Assembly: GCF_002531725.1 (NCBI RefSeq)
Contig: NZ_NWSQ01000010.1
Location: 172,912-236,911, forward strand
Direction: 5' to 3'
DNA length: 64,000 bases
Source: Rhizobium sp. L43
GTDB taxonomy: Bacteria > Pseudomonadota > Alphaproteobacteria > Rhizobiales > Rhizobiaceae
Under the pieces are notes generated by a model. The model did not search any database. It was not told where the DNA came from and worked only from the letters and a program-made list of their open reading frames with translations. A program made the position numbers and the translations under genes. Shown here one piece after another: positions 42,870 through 51,216 of this stretch; position 1 is the stretch's first letter, and the number at the start of each line of letters is the position of its first letter.

Positions 42870-43820
42870 ATGCACAAGGTCATTTATGACACGGATCCGG
42901 GCGTCGACGACGCCATGGCGCTTCTTTTCCTGCACCGTCATCCCGAGATCGATCTGATCGGCATCACCACCGTTTTCGGCAATGCCTCGGTCGAGACGAC
43001 GACGCGCAATGCGCTCTTCCTCAAGCGCGAATGGAATATCCCGGCACCGGTTGCCAAGGGCGCGAGTGTCACCATCGATCCCTCGCGCGCCGAGCGGGAA
43101 TGGCCGGCCATGGTGCATGGCGACAACGGCCTCGGCGATATCGAGGTGCCCGGGACGATCGACCTGCCGCTCGATCCGCGCCCGGCGCATCGCTTTATCA
43201 TCGACACCGTGCGCGCCAACCCGGGCGAAGTGCGGCTGGTCGCTGTCGGGCGGATGACCAATCTGGCGCGGGCGCTGAAGGAAGACCCGGAGATTGCGAG
43301 CCTGGTCAAGGACGTCGTCATCATGGGTGGCAATTTCTATGTGTCGGGCAATGTCTCGCCGGTTGCCGAAGCCAATATTCACGGCGACCCCGAGGCTGCC
43401 GACATCGTCATGACCGCGCCCTGGAAGGTGGCGGTCATCGGTCTCGACGTCACCTCGATCACGACGATGAGCCGCCGCTATCTCGGCGAGATGGCGGCCA
43501 GGGGAGACGGGGCGGTGAAGCTGCTCGACGCACTGTCGCAGTCCTACATCGATTTCTACAAGCATGCGGTCGAGGACGGCATGATGGTGCATGATAGCTG
43601 CGCTTCGGTCTATGTCGTGGCGCCCGAGCTGTTCACCACGATCACGGGCGCAGTGCGCGTCGTCTGCGGTGGCATCGCCGATGGTCAGACGGTCGTCAAG
43701 CCGGATAGCCGCCGTTTCCCGCCCGGTGACTGGGATGGTCTGCCGAGCCAGATCGTCTGCACCGGCATCGAATCGGAGAAGGTCCTCGACCTCATTCGCA
43801 ACACGCTGCTTGCCGCTTGA
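42870..43820 (+). CDS. Inosine/uridine-type nucleoside hydrolase
   Basis: A 316-residue enzyme that cleaves the N-glycosidic bond of ribonucleosides. The calcium-binding signature DTDPGVDDAMALL is at residues 6-18. The second motif VVIMGGNFYVSGNVSP is near 150. The later Asn/Asp cluster (EANIHGDPEAADIV) and a C-terminal His (MVHDSC) complete the IunH/RihA-like site. AGAGG precedes the ATG. Its place within the cob cluster may reflect salvage of nucleosides, but a link to cobalamin is unproven. Confidence 0.88.
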   Translation: MHKVIYDTDPGVDDAMALLFLHRHPEIDLIGITTVFGNASVETTTRNALFLKREWNIPAPVAKGASVTIDPSRAEREWPAMVHGDNGLGDIEVPGTIDLPLDPRPAHRFIIDTVRANPGEVRLVAVGRMTNLARALKEDPEIASLVKDVVIMGGNFYVSGNVSPVAEANIHGDPEAADIVMTAPWKVAVIGLDVTSITTMSRRYLGEMAARGDGAVKLLDALSQSYIDFYKHAVEDGMMVHDSCASVYVVAPELFTTITGAVRVVCGGIADGQTVVKPDSRRFPPGDWDGLPSQIVCTGIESEKVLDLIRNTLLAA

Positions 43821-43828
43821 CGGCCTGG

Positions 43829-43857
43829 AAGGCCGGCTGCGCCGCGGCTGGCCTTTG
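43829..43857 (+). terminator. Probable terminator after the nucleoside hydrolase gene
   Basis: AAGGCCGGCTGC / GCGGCTGGCCTT forms a GC-rich stem with two wobble pairs and a 3-nt loop, and is followed by TTTGTG. It lies 9 bp after the stop codon. The T-run is short, so confidence is moderate. Confidence 0.45.
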
Positions 43858-44010
43858 TGATGATATTATAATGTATTCATATTGTTGGGTGGGTTTGTTG
43901 CCAAATCGAATCCGCCTCTTCGTGAAGTGAGTCATAGCAATCTTAGCAACTTCCAGTGAGGTGACGGGCGTGGCGTTGACCTTGCCCTTTGCTGGGCCTA
44001 GATCAGCAGG

Positions 44011-44850
44011 ATGATCGATGCCGCATTCTCCCATCTTCCGGCGCTGGAGCCGGGCAGCGTCTGGCTCGTCGGAGCCGGTCCGGGCGATCCCGGGCTGCTG
44101 ACGCTGCTTGCCGCCAAGGGGCTCGCCGAGGCCGATGTGATCGTCCACGACGCGTTGGTCAATGAGGAATGCCTGAAGCTCGCGCATCGCGGTGCCGAGT
44201 TGGAATATGCCGGGAAACGCGGCGGCAAGCCCTCGGCCAAGCAGCGGGATATTTCGTTGCGGCTGGTGGAACTGGCGCGGGCCGGCAAGCGGGTGCTGCG
44301 GCTGAAGGGCGGCGATCCCTTCGTCTTCGGCCGCGGTGGCGAAGAGGCGCTGACGCTGGTCGAGCACAATATTCCTTTCCGCATCGTGCCCGGCATCACT
44401 GCCGGAATCGGTGGGCTTGCCTATGCCGGCATTCCGGTGACACATCGCGACGTCAACCATGCCGTCACCTTCCTCACCGGCCATGATTCCTCCGGCATCG
44501 TGCCCGACAGGATCAACTGGGAGGCGATCGGCCGAGGTTCGCCCGTCATCGTCATGTATATGGCAATGAAACATATCGCCGAGATCAGCGCCAATCTCAT
44601 CGCCGCCGGCCGGTCGCCATCCGAACCCGTCGCCTTCGTCTGCAATGCCGCCACCGGCCGGCAGCAGGTGCTGGAGACGACGCTCGGGGAGGCGATCGAG
44701 GCGGTCGCCGCCTCCGGGCTGGAGCCGCCGGCAGTGGTCGTCGTCGGCGAGGTGGTGCGGCTGCGGGCCTCGCTCGACTGGCTCGGCGCGCTCGGCGGGC
44801 GGCGCTTGCTGCCCGATCCATTCCGCCGGTCCGGCAAGGTGCTGGCATGA
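44011..44850 (+). CDS. cobA: Uroporphyrinogen-III C-methyltransferase CobA
   Basis: A 279-residue SAM-dependent enzyme that methylates uroporphyrinogen III at C2 and C7 to precorrin-2, the entry to corrins. The SUMT signatures VGAGPGDPGLLTLLA near residue 20 and RLKGGDPFVFGRGGEE near 98 are intact. The final stretch (ALGGRRLLPDPFRRSG) is an extension. AGCAGG immediately precedes the ATG, which is a very short spacing, and no alternative start looks better. It overlaps cobB by 4 bp. No riboswitch was seen in front of it. Confidence 0.93.
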   Translation: MIDAAFSHLPALEPGSVWLVGAGPGDPGLLTLLAAKGLAEADVIVHDALVNEECLKLAHRGAELEYAGKRGGKPSAKQRDISLRLVELARAGKRVLRLKGGDPFVFGRGGEEALTLVEHNIPFRIVPGITAGIGGLAYAGIPVTHRDVNHAVTFLTGHDSSGIVPDRINWEAIGRGSPVIVMYMAMKHIAEISANLIAAGRSPSEPVAFVCNAATGRQQVLETTLGEAIEAVAASGLEPPAVVVVGEVVRLRASLDWLGALGGRRLLPDPFRRSGKVLA

Positions 44851-46154
44851 GCGGCCTCCTGATCGCAGCGCCGTCCTCCGGCGCCGGCAAGACGACGGTG
44901 ACGCTCGGATTGCTCAGGGCGCTTCGCCGGCGCGGCATCGCGGTCGCGCCCGGCAAGGCAGGTCCTGATTATATCGACCCCGCCTTCCATGCGGCCGCAA
45001 GCGGCACGCCCTGTCTGAATTTCGATCCCTGGGCGATGCGCCCGGAACTGATCTCGGCCAATGCGGCTCTTCACCGCTCCGGCGACCGCATTCTCGTCAT
45101 CGAGGCGATGATGGGGCTTTTCGACGGAGCGGCGGACGGAAAGGGAACGGCGGCCGATCTTGCTGCCCAGCTCGGCCTGTCGGTGGTGCTCGTCGTCGAT
45201 GCCTCGCGCATGTCGCAGTCGGTGGCGCCGCTGGTTGCCGGTTTTGCCGGCTTTCGCGCCGATGTTCGCGTTGCCGGTGTCATCCTCAACAAGGTCGGCA
45301 GCGAACGGCACGAGGCGATGCTGCGCCGGGCCCTTGAAGCTATCCGTATGCCCGTTGTCGCCGTGATCGGCAGCGACAAGGCGCTTTCCCTGCCGGAGCG
45401 CCATCTCGGTCTCGTCCAGGCCGGTGAACATGCGACCCTTGAAAGCTTCATCGATCACGCGGCGGATGCGGTCTCCGAGGAGTGTAATTTCGAATTCCTG
45501 CTGCGCATCGCCAGGCAGGGGCTCAACCGGCCATCGGCCGCCAATATCGACCGGCTGATGCCGCTGGGCGCCCGTATCGCCGTGGCGCGCGATGTCGCCT
45601 TCGCCTTTTCCTATGAGCACATGCTGCTCGGCTGGCGGCGCCGGGGTGCTGCGATCTCCTTTTTCTCGCCGCTTGCCGACGAGGCGCCGGCCGGTGACGC
45701 CGATGCGATCTATCTGCCCGGCGGTTATCCCGAGCTGCATGCCGGGCGGCTCTCCGCGGCGCAGAATTTCCGCGCCGGCATGCGCGATGCGGCAGCACGC
45801 GACATCAGGATCTACGGCGAGTGCGGCGGCTACATGGTGCTCGGCGACGGGTTGATCGATGCGGGGGGAAAGCGCCACGAAATGCTCGGCCTGCTGCCCG
45901 TCGTCACCAGCTATGCCGAGCGCCGGCGCCATCTCGGCTATCGCCGTGTGACGCCACTCGACGGCGCTTTCTTTGCACGGACGATGACGGCGCATGAATT
46001 CCACTATTCCACCGTCGTTTCCGAGGGGGAGGGAAAGCGGCTGTTTGCCGTGCAAGACGCGCTCGGAACCGATCTCGGTGCTGCCGGGCTTCGGCGCGAC
46101 CAGGTGGCAGGCTCCTACATGCACCTGATCGATCTGGCCGGAGCCGCCACATGA
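44847..46154 (+). CDS. cobB: Cobyrinic acid a,c-diamide synthase CobB
   Basis: A 435-residue enzyme that amidates the a and c carboxyls of hydrogenobyrinic acid with glutamine and ATP. The N-terminal P-loop APSSGAGKTTVT is near residue 8. KAGPDYIDPAFH and the MGLFDGAADGKGT block are typical. The C-terminal glutaminase-like domain has GECGGYMVLGDG with the catalytic Cys. It overlaps cobA by 4 bp and cobC by 4 bp, so these genes are strongly coupled. Confidence 0.93.
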   Translation: MSGLLIAAPSSGAGKTTVTLGLLRALRRRGIAVAPGKAGPDYIDPAFHAAASGTPCLNFDPWAMRPELISANAALHRSGDRILVIEAMMGLFDGAADGKGTAADLAAQLGLSVVLVVDASRMSQSVAPLVAGFAGFRADVRVAGVILNKVGSERHEAMLRRALEAIRMPVVAVIGSDKALSLPERHLGLVQAGEHATLESFIDHAADAVSEECNFEFLLRIARQGLNRPSAANIDRLMPLGARIAVARDVAFAFSYEHMLLGWRRRGAAISFFSPLADEAPAGDADAIYLPGGYPELHAGRLSAAQNFRAGMRDAAARDIRIYGECGGYMVLGDGLIDAGGKRHEMLGLLPVVTSYAERRRHLGYRRVTPLDGAFFARTMTAHEFHYSTVVSEGEGKRLFAVQDALGTDLGAAGLRRDQVAGSYMHLIDLAGAAT

Positions 46155-47173
46155 GCGCACCGATCGCCCATGGCGGCGGTATCACCGCCGCTGCCGCCAC
46201 CTTCGGCGGCAGGCCGGAAGACTGGCTCGATCTTTCCACCGGCATCAATCCATGCCCTGTCGCCCTGCCTGACATTCCGGCAAGGGCCTGGCACCGCCTG
46301 CCGGACCGGCATCTCGTCGATGAGGCAAGGGTAGCTGCGCGTGATCATTATGGCAGCGGCGAGATCCTTCCGCTGCCGGTGCCCGGCACGCAATCGGTGA
46401 TCCAGCTGCTGCCGCGCCTCATCGAGGCGGGCGGACGGGGAACCGTGGCGGACGACAGGGTCGCCGTGGTGTCGCCGACCTATGGCGAATATGCGCGCGC
46501 CTTTACTTCGGCCGGTTTTGCCGTCGATGCGGTGGGCGATGTCGCCGCAGTCCGGGCCGAGCATCGGCTGGCCGTCGTCGTCAATCCGAACAATCCAGAC
46601 GGCAGGGCCTGGCCGGTTGAAACGTTGGTTGCCTTGCACGACAGGATGAAGGCCGCAAACGGGTTTCTCGTCATCGATGAGGCCTTCGGCGATACCGATC
46701 CGTGGCTCAGCCTCGCGAGCCGTGCGCAGCAGCTTTCCAACCTGATCATCTTCCGCTCCTTCGGCAAGTTCTTCGGGCTTGCCGGCCTGCGGCTCGGCTT
46801 TGCGATTGCGCGCGGCGATATTCTCGCACGTTTCGAGGATTGGCTCGGCCCCTGGGCAGTCTCCGGCCCGGCGCTGTCGATTGCCGCCTCGCTGCTGCGC
46901 TCGGACGCGTCTCCGATCCACAGCCGCATCGAGGAGCGCAGTATCGGTCTGGAGGCGGCGCTAGAGGGCGCCGGGTTGCGGATAGCGGGAGGAACGGCGC
47001 TTTTTGCCCTTGTCGCCGATGCGAGAGCCGGCGACATTTACACGCATCTCTGCCGCCATCATATTCTCGTCCGCAAGTTCGATTATGCGCCGGAGTGGCT
47101 GCGTTTCGGGCTGACGCCCGATCCGGCGGCGGATGGGCGGCTTGGCGAAGCCCTTCAGGGATTTGAGCGATGA
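46151..47173 (+). CDS. cobC: Threonine-phosphate decarboxylase-type enzyme CobC
   Basis: A 340-residue pyridoxal-phosphate enzyme of the class I/II aminotransferase fold. The PLP-binding Lys lies in IFRSFGKFFGLAGLRLG near residue 207, the conserved NPNNPDG near 144 and the Asp in FLVIDEAFGD near 175. It makes the aminopropanol moiety of the nucleotide loop from L-threonine-phosphate (CobD in Salmonella nomenclature, CobC in the aerobic-pathway scheme). It is translationally coupled to cobB and cobD (4-bp overlaps). Confidence 0.9.
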   Translation: MSAPIAHGGGITAAAATFGGRPEDWLDLSTGINPCPVALPDIPARAWHRLPDRHLVDEARVAARDHYGSGEILPLPVPGTQSVIQLLPRLIEAGGRGTVADDRVAVVSPTYGEYARAFTSAGFAVDAVGDVAAVRAEHRLAVVVNPNNPDGRAWPVETLVALHDRMKAANGFLVIDEAFGDTDPWLSLASRAQQLSNLIIFRSFGKFFGLAGLRLGFAIARGDILARFEDWLGPWAVSGPALSIAASLLRSDASPIHSRIEERSIGLEAALEGAGLRIAGGTALFALVADARAGDIYTHLCRHHILVRKFDYAPEWLRFGLTPDPAADGRLGEALQGFER

Positions 47174-48150
47174 CGATCGACGAAAACCTTCTCGTTCTGC
47201 TTCTGGCGCTGCTGCTCGACCGGATCGCCGGCGATCCGCAATGGCTGTGGTCGCGGGTGCCGCATCCCGTCGTCATCTTCGGCGCGGCGATCTCCTATGC
47301 CGACCAACAGCTCAATCCCTCAAGCCTGACGGGTTCCCAACGCCGGATGAACGGCGTTGCCGCGATCCTGACACTGCTTCTGCTGTCGATCGCCGCAGGC
47401 TTTGTGTTCGATCGGTTCTTCGCGCTCTTCGGCCTTGCCGGCATTGTGCTGGAGGCCGGTCTGGTGGCGATCTTCCTGGCGCAGAAGAGCCTCGCCGATC
47501 ATGTCGCGGCCGTGGCCACCGCTCTGCGCGACCACGGGCTTGCCGGCGGGCGAACCGCCGTTTCCCGCATCGTCGGGCGCGATCCGGAGACGCTGGACGA
47601 GCCGGCCGTCTGCCGTGCGGCGATCGAAAGCCTTGCCGAAAACTTCTCCGACGGCGTGGTGGCACCGGCGCTCTGGTATGCCGTCTTCGGCCTGCCGGGG
47701 CTGATTGCCTACAAAATGCTGAACACGGCGGATTCGATGATCGGCCACAGGTCGGAAAAATACATCGATTTCGGATGGGCCGCCGCCCGGCTCGACGACA
47801 TCGCCAACTGGCCGGCCGCCCGGCTCTCCATCCTGCTGATCGCCGCCGGCGCCTGCATCCGGCGAGGCATTAATCCCTGCCGAGAGGCGATCCGGGTGGG
47901 GATGCGCGACGGTGGCCTGCATCGTTCGCCGAATTCCGGCCGGCCGGAGGCGGCAATGGCCGGCGCTCTCAACGTCCAGCTCGCCGGCCCCCGCATCTAC
48001 GGCGGTGTCATCGTGACCGAGCCGATGATCAATGATGCCGGCCGGGACGTGGCAACCTTGGGTGACATCGAGGACGGCGTGTCGGTGTTCTATGCCAGCT
48101 GCATGGTGCTGGCTGGGCTGACGTTCGGGCTGTTTTTGTGTTTTCTGTAG
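47170..48150 (+). CDS. cobD: Adenosylcobinamide-phosphate synthase CobD (CbiB)
   Basis: A 326-residue inner-membrane protein with four to five hydrophobic helices. The CbiB/CobD motif at the N-terminus (LLLDRIAGDPQWLWSRVPHPVV) and the central blocks NFSDGVVAPALWYA and NTADSMIGHRSEKYIDFGWAAARLDD are characteristic. It attaches the aminopropanol (phosphate) side chain to adenosylcobyric acid. It is the last gene of the cobABCD operon. Confidence 0.93.
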   Translation: MTIDENLLVLLLALLLDRIAGDPQWLWSRVPHPVVIFGAAISYADQQLNPSSLTGSQRRMNGVAAILTLLLLSIAAGFVFDRFFALFGLAGIVLEAGLVAIFLAQKSLADHVAAVATALRDHGLAGGRTAVSRIVGRDPETLDEPAVCRAAIESLAENFSDGVVAPALWYAVFGLPGLIAYKMLNTADSMIGHRSEKYIDFGWAAARLDDIANWPAARLSILLIAAGACIRRGINPCREAIRVGMRDGGLHRSPNSGRPEAAMAGALNVQLAGPRIYGGVIVTEPMINDAGRDVATLGDIEDGVSVFYASCMVLAGLTFGLFLCFL

Positions 48151-48236
48151 GGCGTCACACGGCACGCCCCTGTGGACTCGCCGCACTCAAACGTTTATTC
48201 CGACCGCCTCAATCCAATCAGACCGGAAGCAAAGCA

Positions 48237-48437
48237 ATGACAGTCCAGGTTGAACTACCGTGCCCGAAGTGCAAGAGCACCAAGATGAAGTTCGAGCGTG
48301 CCGAGATCCGCGAGACCGACATCATCACCTGTGCGGCCTGCGGCCATAATCTCGGCACGATGGCCTCGATCCGCCAGAAGATGAACAAGGCTTACCAGCA
48401 GCTCAAGCAGCCTTCGGCGGCACGCAAGCTTCAGTGA
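48237..48437 (+). CDS. Small zinc-ribbon protein
   Basis: A 66-residue protein starting at the ATG after a GGAAGCAAAG site. Two CxxC pairs (CPKC at residues 9-12 and CAACG near 31-34) form a zinc-ribbon, followed by a basic helical tail. It resembles the small 'ECs_2282-like' putative zinc-binding proteins of alphaproteobacteria. Role unknown. Nucleic-acid or protein binding is likely from the fold. It follows cobD with an 86-bp gap and may have its own promoter. Confidence 0.75.
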   Translation: MTVQVELPCPKCKSTKMKFERAEIRETDIITCAACGHNLGTMASIRQKMNKAYQQLKQPSAARKLQ

Positions 48438-48588
48438 GTCAGGTGGCGCTGCCTTACTCGGGCAATCCCCGCCTTGGCTCGTTAGAATTGTGATTACCAT
48501 TCGGGTTAAAGCTATATAGAAAGTATTTCCGTAGTCTCTCTGTCGTGAGGGCGCAGTTAAAACTGTGCGGGTGCGAAGAGGGGTTATC

Positions 48589-49017
48589 ATGAAGACGATT
48601 TTGGCGGCTGCGGCCGCAAGTTTATTGCTGCAGTTTTCTCCGGTTGCCGCCGAGGCAGCAACCCTGGTTGCCAATATCAGCATCGGCAAGCAGACGATGA
48701 CCGTCACCGAGAACGGTTGGGTGAAGTATCGCTGGAAGGTCTCGACCGCGCGCAACGGCTATGTCACGCCGACCGGTTCTTGGAGCGCCAAGTGGCTCTC
48801 GCGCGATCATCGTTCGCAGAAATACGACAATGCACCAATGCCCTACGCGGTGTTCTTCAACGGCGGTTATGCCGTTCACGCCACCTACGACCTGAAGCGC
48901 CTGGGCCGGCCTGCCTCGCATGGCTGTGTGCGCCTGCATCCCGACAATGCGGCCCAGTTCTTCTCGCTGGCGCGCCAGGTCGGCCTTGCCAATACCCGCG
49001 TGGTCATTACGCGCTAA
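48589..49017 (+). CDS. L,D-transpeptidase (YkuD domain)
   Basis: A 142-residue periplasmic protein with a signal peptide (residues 1 to about 23, ending VAAEAAT). The YkuD/ErfK active-site motif HGCVRLHPDN is intact, with the catalytic Cys, preceded by the conserved His in YAVHATYD. It forms 3-3 cross-links in peptidoglycan or attaches lipoproteins. No accessory domain is present. Start chosen at the ATG giving the signal peptide, after GAAGAGGGG. Confidence 0.85.
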   Translation: MKTILAAAAASLLLQFSPVAAEAATLVANISIGKQTMTVTENGWVKYRWKVSTARNGYVTPTGSWSAKWLSRDHRSQKYDNAPMPYAVFFNGGYAVHATYDLKRLGRPASHGCVRLHPDNAAQFFSLARQVGLANTRVVITR

Positions 49018-49074
49018 CCCGCGCTAACCAACGGTTATGCGCGCGCTAACCGCAAGGTTATGCGCCGCGCTAAT
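49010..49074. repeat. GCGCTAAC(C) short repeats after the L,D-transpeptidase gene
   Basis: GCGCTAA(C/T) occurs at 49011, 49021, 49043 and 49067, spaced 10-24 bp. The first copy contains the gene's own stop codon. The interval also forms small hairpins (TAACC-GCAA-GGTTA; AACC-AAC-GGTT). It may act as a terminator or be slippage-derived. It is not a CRISPR array. Confidence 0.5.
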
Positions 49075-49093
49075 TCCGGATAGGCGCTCCCGT

Positions 49094-49816
49094 TTACGCG
49101 CTGATTTTCTTTTCCAGCTCATCCATGTCGGGGACGATGATATGTCGGAAATTCTCGATGCGGATGACGCCGCTCTTGCGCAGCCTTGTCATCTGGCGGC
49201 TGACGGTTTCGATCGTCAGCCCGAGGAAATCTGCAATCTCGGCGCGCGATAGCGGCAGGTCGAAGGCGGTGCTCGTGGCCGTTTGCGGTTCGGCGTGGGT
49301 GGCGATGAGGTGGAGCAGGCTTGCGACCTTTTCCTCGGCGGTGCGCCGGCCGAGCGTCAGCATCCATTCGCGCGCGGCATCCAGTTCCTTCAGCGCCTGA
49401 TCGTGCAGGCTACGCTGCAGCTCCGGCGTCTCCGATATCATGCGGTCGAGCAGGTTGCGGGGGAAGACGCAGATTTCGGCATCGGTCGCAGCCTCGGCCG
49501 ACAGCGTGCTTTCGCGCACGAAAGGCCTGCCGACGAAATCGGGGGCGAATTGCAAGCCGACGATCTGCTGGCGCCCGTCCGGCATCACTTTGCAGAGCTT
49601 CACCACGCCGCGCATGATGTTCGAATAGAACGAGCTTTCCGACCCTTGAGCGACGATCTCGCAGCCGGCATCGACCTTGCGGCGTAGCGAGTGGCGGCCG
49701 AGTTCACGCAGCTGGGCGCTCGACAAGGCGCCGCAGACGACGCCATGCCGCGCCTGGCAGGATCGACAAGCGACGGGGATGCCAAGCTCGAGAACCTCAC
49801 TCTGTGCGACGTCCAT
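49094..49816 (-). CDS. fnrN: FNR-type oxygen-sensing regulator FnrN
   Basis: A 240-residue Crp/Fnr regulator. The N-terminus has the Fe-S cysteines C17, C20 and C28 (CRSCQARHGVVC), and a fourth Cys at position 75 (VVKLCKV), as in oxygen-sensing FNR. The cNMP-like domain spans about 30-150, and the helix-turn-helix has the FNR recognition pattern E..SR (IETVSRQMTRLR). It should activate microaerobic and nitrogen-fixation genes such as fixNOQP. Two anaeroboxes lie upstream, so it is probably autoregulated. Confidence 0.93.
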   Translation of the reverse strand: MDVAQSEVLELGIPVACRSCQARHGVVCGALSSAQLRELGRHSLRRKVDAGCEIVAQGSESSFYSNIMRGVVKLCKVMPDGRQQIVGLQFAPDFVGRPFVRESTLSAEAATDAEICVFPRNLLDRMISETPELQRSLHDQALKELDAAREWMLTLGRRTAEEKVASLLHLIATHAEPQTATSTAFDLPLSRAEIADFLGLTIETVSRQMTRLRKSGVIRIENFRHIIVPDMDELEKKISA

Positions 49817-49939
49817 ATCCTGATCCCTTCGAAATCCTGATGCACTCGGCCATGCCCGGTATGGCTGGCATGCCTGACATCTCCCCGACGATTACGCCGC
49901 GATCGCGGGTTCGGCTATCCCGATTTCTTCCCGCGCCGT

Positions 49940-49953
49940 TTGATCATTATCAA
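49940..49953. promoter_or_regulatory. Anaerobox (FNR site) proximal to fnrN
   Basis: TTGATCATTATCAA matches TTGAT-N4-ATCAA exactly. It is about 124 bp upstream of the fnrN start codon. As the box nearer the gene it is the likelier site for repression by FnrN. That role is inferred from the published fnrN promoter model. Confidence 0.85.
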
Positions 49954-49971
49954 TTTCACCGGGATCGCGAT

Positions 49972-49985
49972 TTGATCCAGATCAA
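49972..49985. promoter_or_regulatory. Anaerobox (FNR site) distal to fnrN
   Basis: TTGATCCAGATCAA, a second exact TTGAT-N4-ATCAA palindrome, 32 bp further upstream of the first (centre to centre). Tandem boxes at this spacing are known for the R. leguminosarum fnrN promoter, with the distal one used for activation. Confidence 0.85.
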
Positions 49986-50256
49986 CTGTCGGTGCTCGCG
50001 GCTCCTGCCGGGGAGGCGCTTGCGAGAGGCGAGGCCGTGCGCGGCTTTGATTCGGACGGTTTGTTCGCTCCGCCGGCACAGCGGGCTTCCCGCAGCGGCA
50101 TCGCTGTAGCCCGGATGACGGCAACGGCCTGCATTCCATTGCTGTTTAGGCAACACCCGACCGGCAAATTGCCGCAACGCCCGGACGAAAGCATTGGCTT
50201 TTGAAATGGATTTGCCTATGAGGAGGTTTAAATCGTCATTTCATGAGGTACAGCGC

Positions 50257-50535
50257 GTGACCGCTACATTCGACAAAGTTGCCGACATTATTGCAGAAAC
50301 CAGCGAGATCGACCGCGCGACGATCACGCCGGAGAGCCATACGATCGACGACCTCGGTATCGACAGCCTCGATTTCCTCGACATCGTCTTTGCGATCGAC
50401 AAGGAATTCGGCATCAAGATTCCGCTCGAAAAGTGGACGCAGGAAGTCAACGAGGGCAAGGTTTCCACCGAAGAATATTTCGTGCTGAAGAACCTCTGCG
50501 CCAAGATCGACGAGCTCAAAGCAGCCAAGGCCTGA
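50257..50535 (+). CDS. acpXL: Acyl carrier protein AcpXL
   Basis: A 92-residue specialised acyl carrier protein starting at GTG, with GAGG 9 nt upstream. The phosphopantetheine Ser lies in [12 protein letters not shown] near residue 36. The sequence fits AcpXL, the carrier for the 27-hydroxyoctacosanoyl chain of rhizobial lipid A. It is the first gene of the acpXL-lpxXL cluster. A frame running further upstream to 50194 has no better start. A hairpin follows the gene. Confidence 0.93.
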
Positions 50536-50559
50536 GCGAAATAACAGTCTTTATTTGAA

Positions 50560-50591
50560 CGCCCTGCCGCTGTGAATATGGCGGCCGGGCG
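50560..50591 (+). terminator. Hairpin after acpXL
   Basis: CGCCC-T-GCCGC pairs with GCGGC-C-GGGCG around a 10-nt loop and is followed by GTTTCGTT. It could partly terminate the acpXL transcript and so give more acyl carrier protein than the downstream enzymes. That is inference. The T-run is weak. Confidence 0.45.
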
Positions 50592-50733
50592 GTTTCGTTC
50601 CTAACTAGTGCACGCCGCCCAAAAGTGTGCAGCGGTTTTGGGATAACGGCAGGCACAAAACAAAGACCTGAAGTGCGACGCGCTTCAGGCGTCACCGGCG
50701 GGCGGATCTGGCCTGTCGGGTCGGAGGATCCGA

Positions 50734-51216
50734 ATGCTGCTGGAATATTTCCAGATGATCGACCGCGTCGAAGCGGTGGACCTGAAGAAGGGCACGCTGA
50801 AGGCGCGATCCGTCGTGCCGGCCAAGAGCCCTGTCTTCGAGGGTCATTTTCCCGGCATGCCGCTGGTTCCCGGCGTGCTCCTGATCGAGACCATGGCGCA
50901 GGCCTCCGGCATGCTGGTGCTTGCCGTCACCAATTTCGCCGCCATGCCCTTTCTGATGACGGTCGACGGCGCCAAGATGCGCACTTTCGTCGAACCGGAA
51001 GCCGTGCTCGACATCGAGGCGGTGCTCGAGCACGATGGTTCGGGTTTTGCGGTCACCAAGGCTAAAATCACCAGCGGCGGCAAGAAGGTCTGCGATGCGC
51101 AGCTGAAGCTGCGCACCATGCCGTTTTCCGAGGTGCCGCTCGGCGATATCGTGAAGAAACGTGCCGGCGAGATCGGGCTTCTTGAAGCGATCGCGGCGCA
51201 GGGAGTGATTGGATGA
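50734..51216 (+). CDS. fabZXL: 3-hydroxyacyl-ACP dehydratase FabZ-like (FabZXL)
   Basis: A 160-residue hotdog-fold dehydratase. It has the catalytic His and flanking motif GHFPGMPLVPGVLLIE near residue 37, and the second-site Glu in LIETMAQASG. It belongs to the cluster making the very-long-chain fatty acid of lipid A. GGAGG is 6 nt upstream of the ATG. It overlaps fabF2 by 4 bp (translational coupling) and lies 198 bp after acpXL. Confidence 0.9.
   Translation: MLLEYFQMIDRVEAVDLKKGTLKARSVVPAKSPVFEGHFPGMPLVPGVLLIETMAQASGMLVLAVTNFAAMPFLMTVDGAKMRTFVEPEAVLDIEAVLEHDGSGFAVTKAKITSGGKKVCDAQLKLRTMPFSEVPLGDIVKKRAGEIGLLEAIAAQGVIG

Noticed and set aside
49010..49074. Possible CRISPR-like array
   Set aside because: The repeat is only about 8 bp with 10-24 bp spacing, and no cas genes are present.
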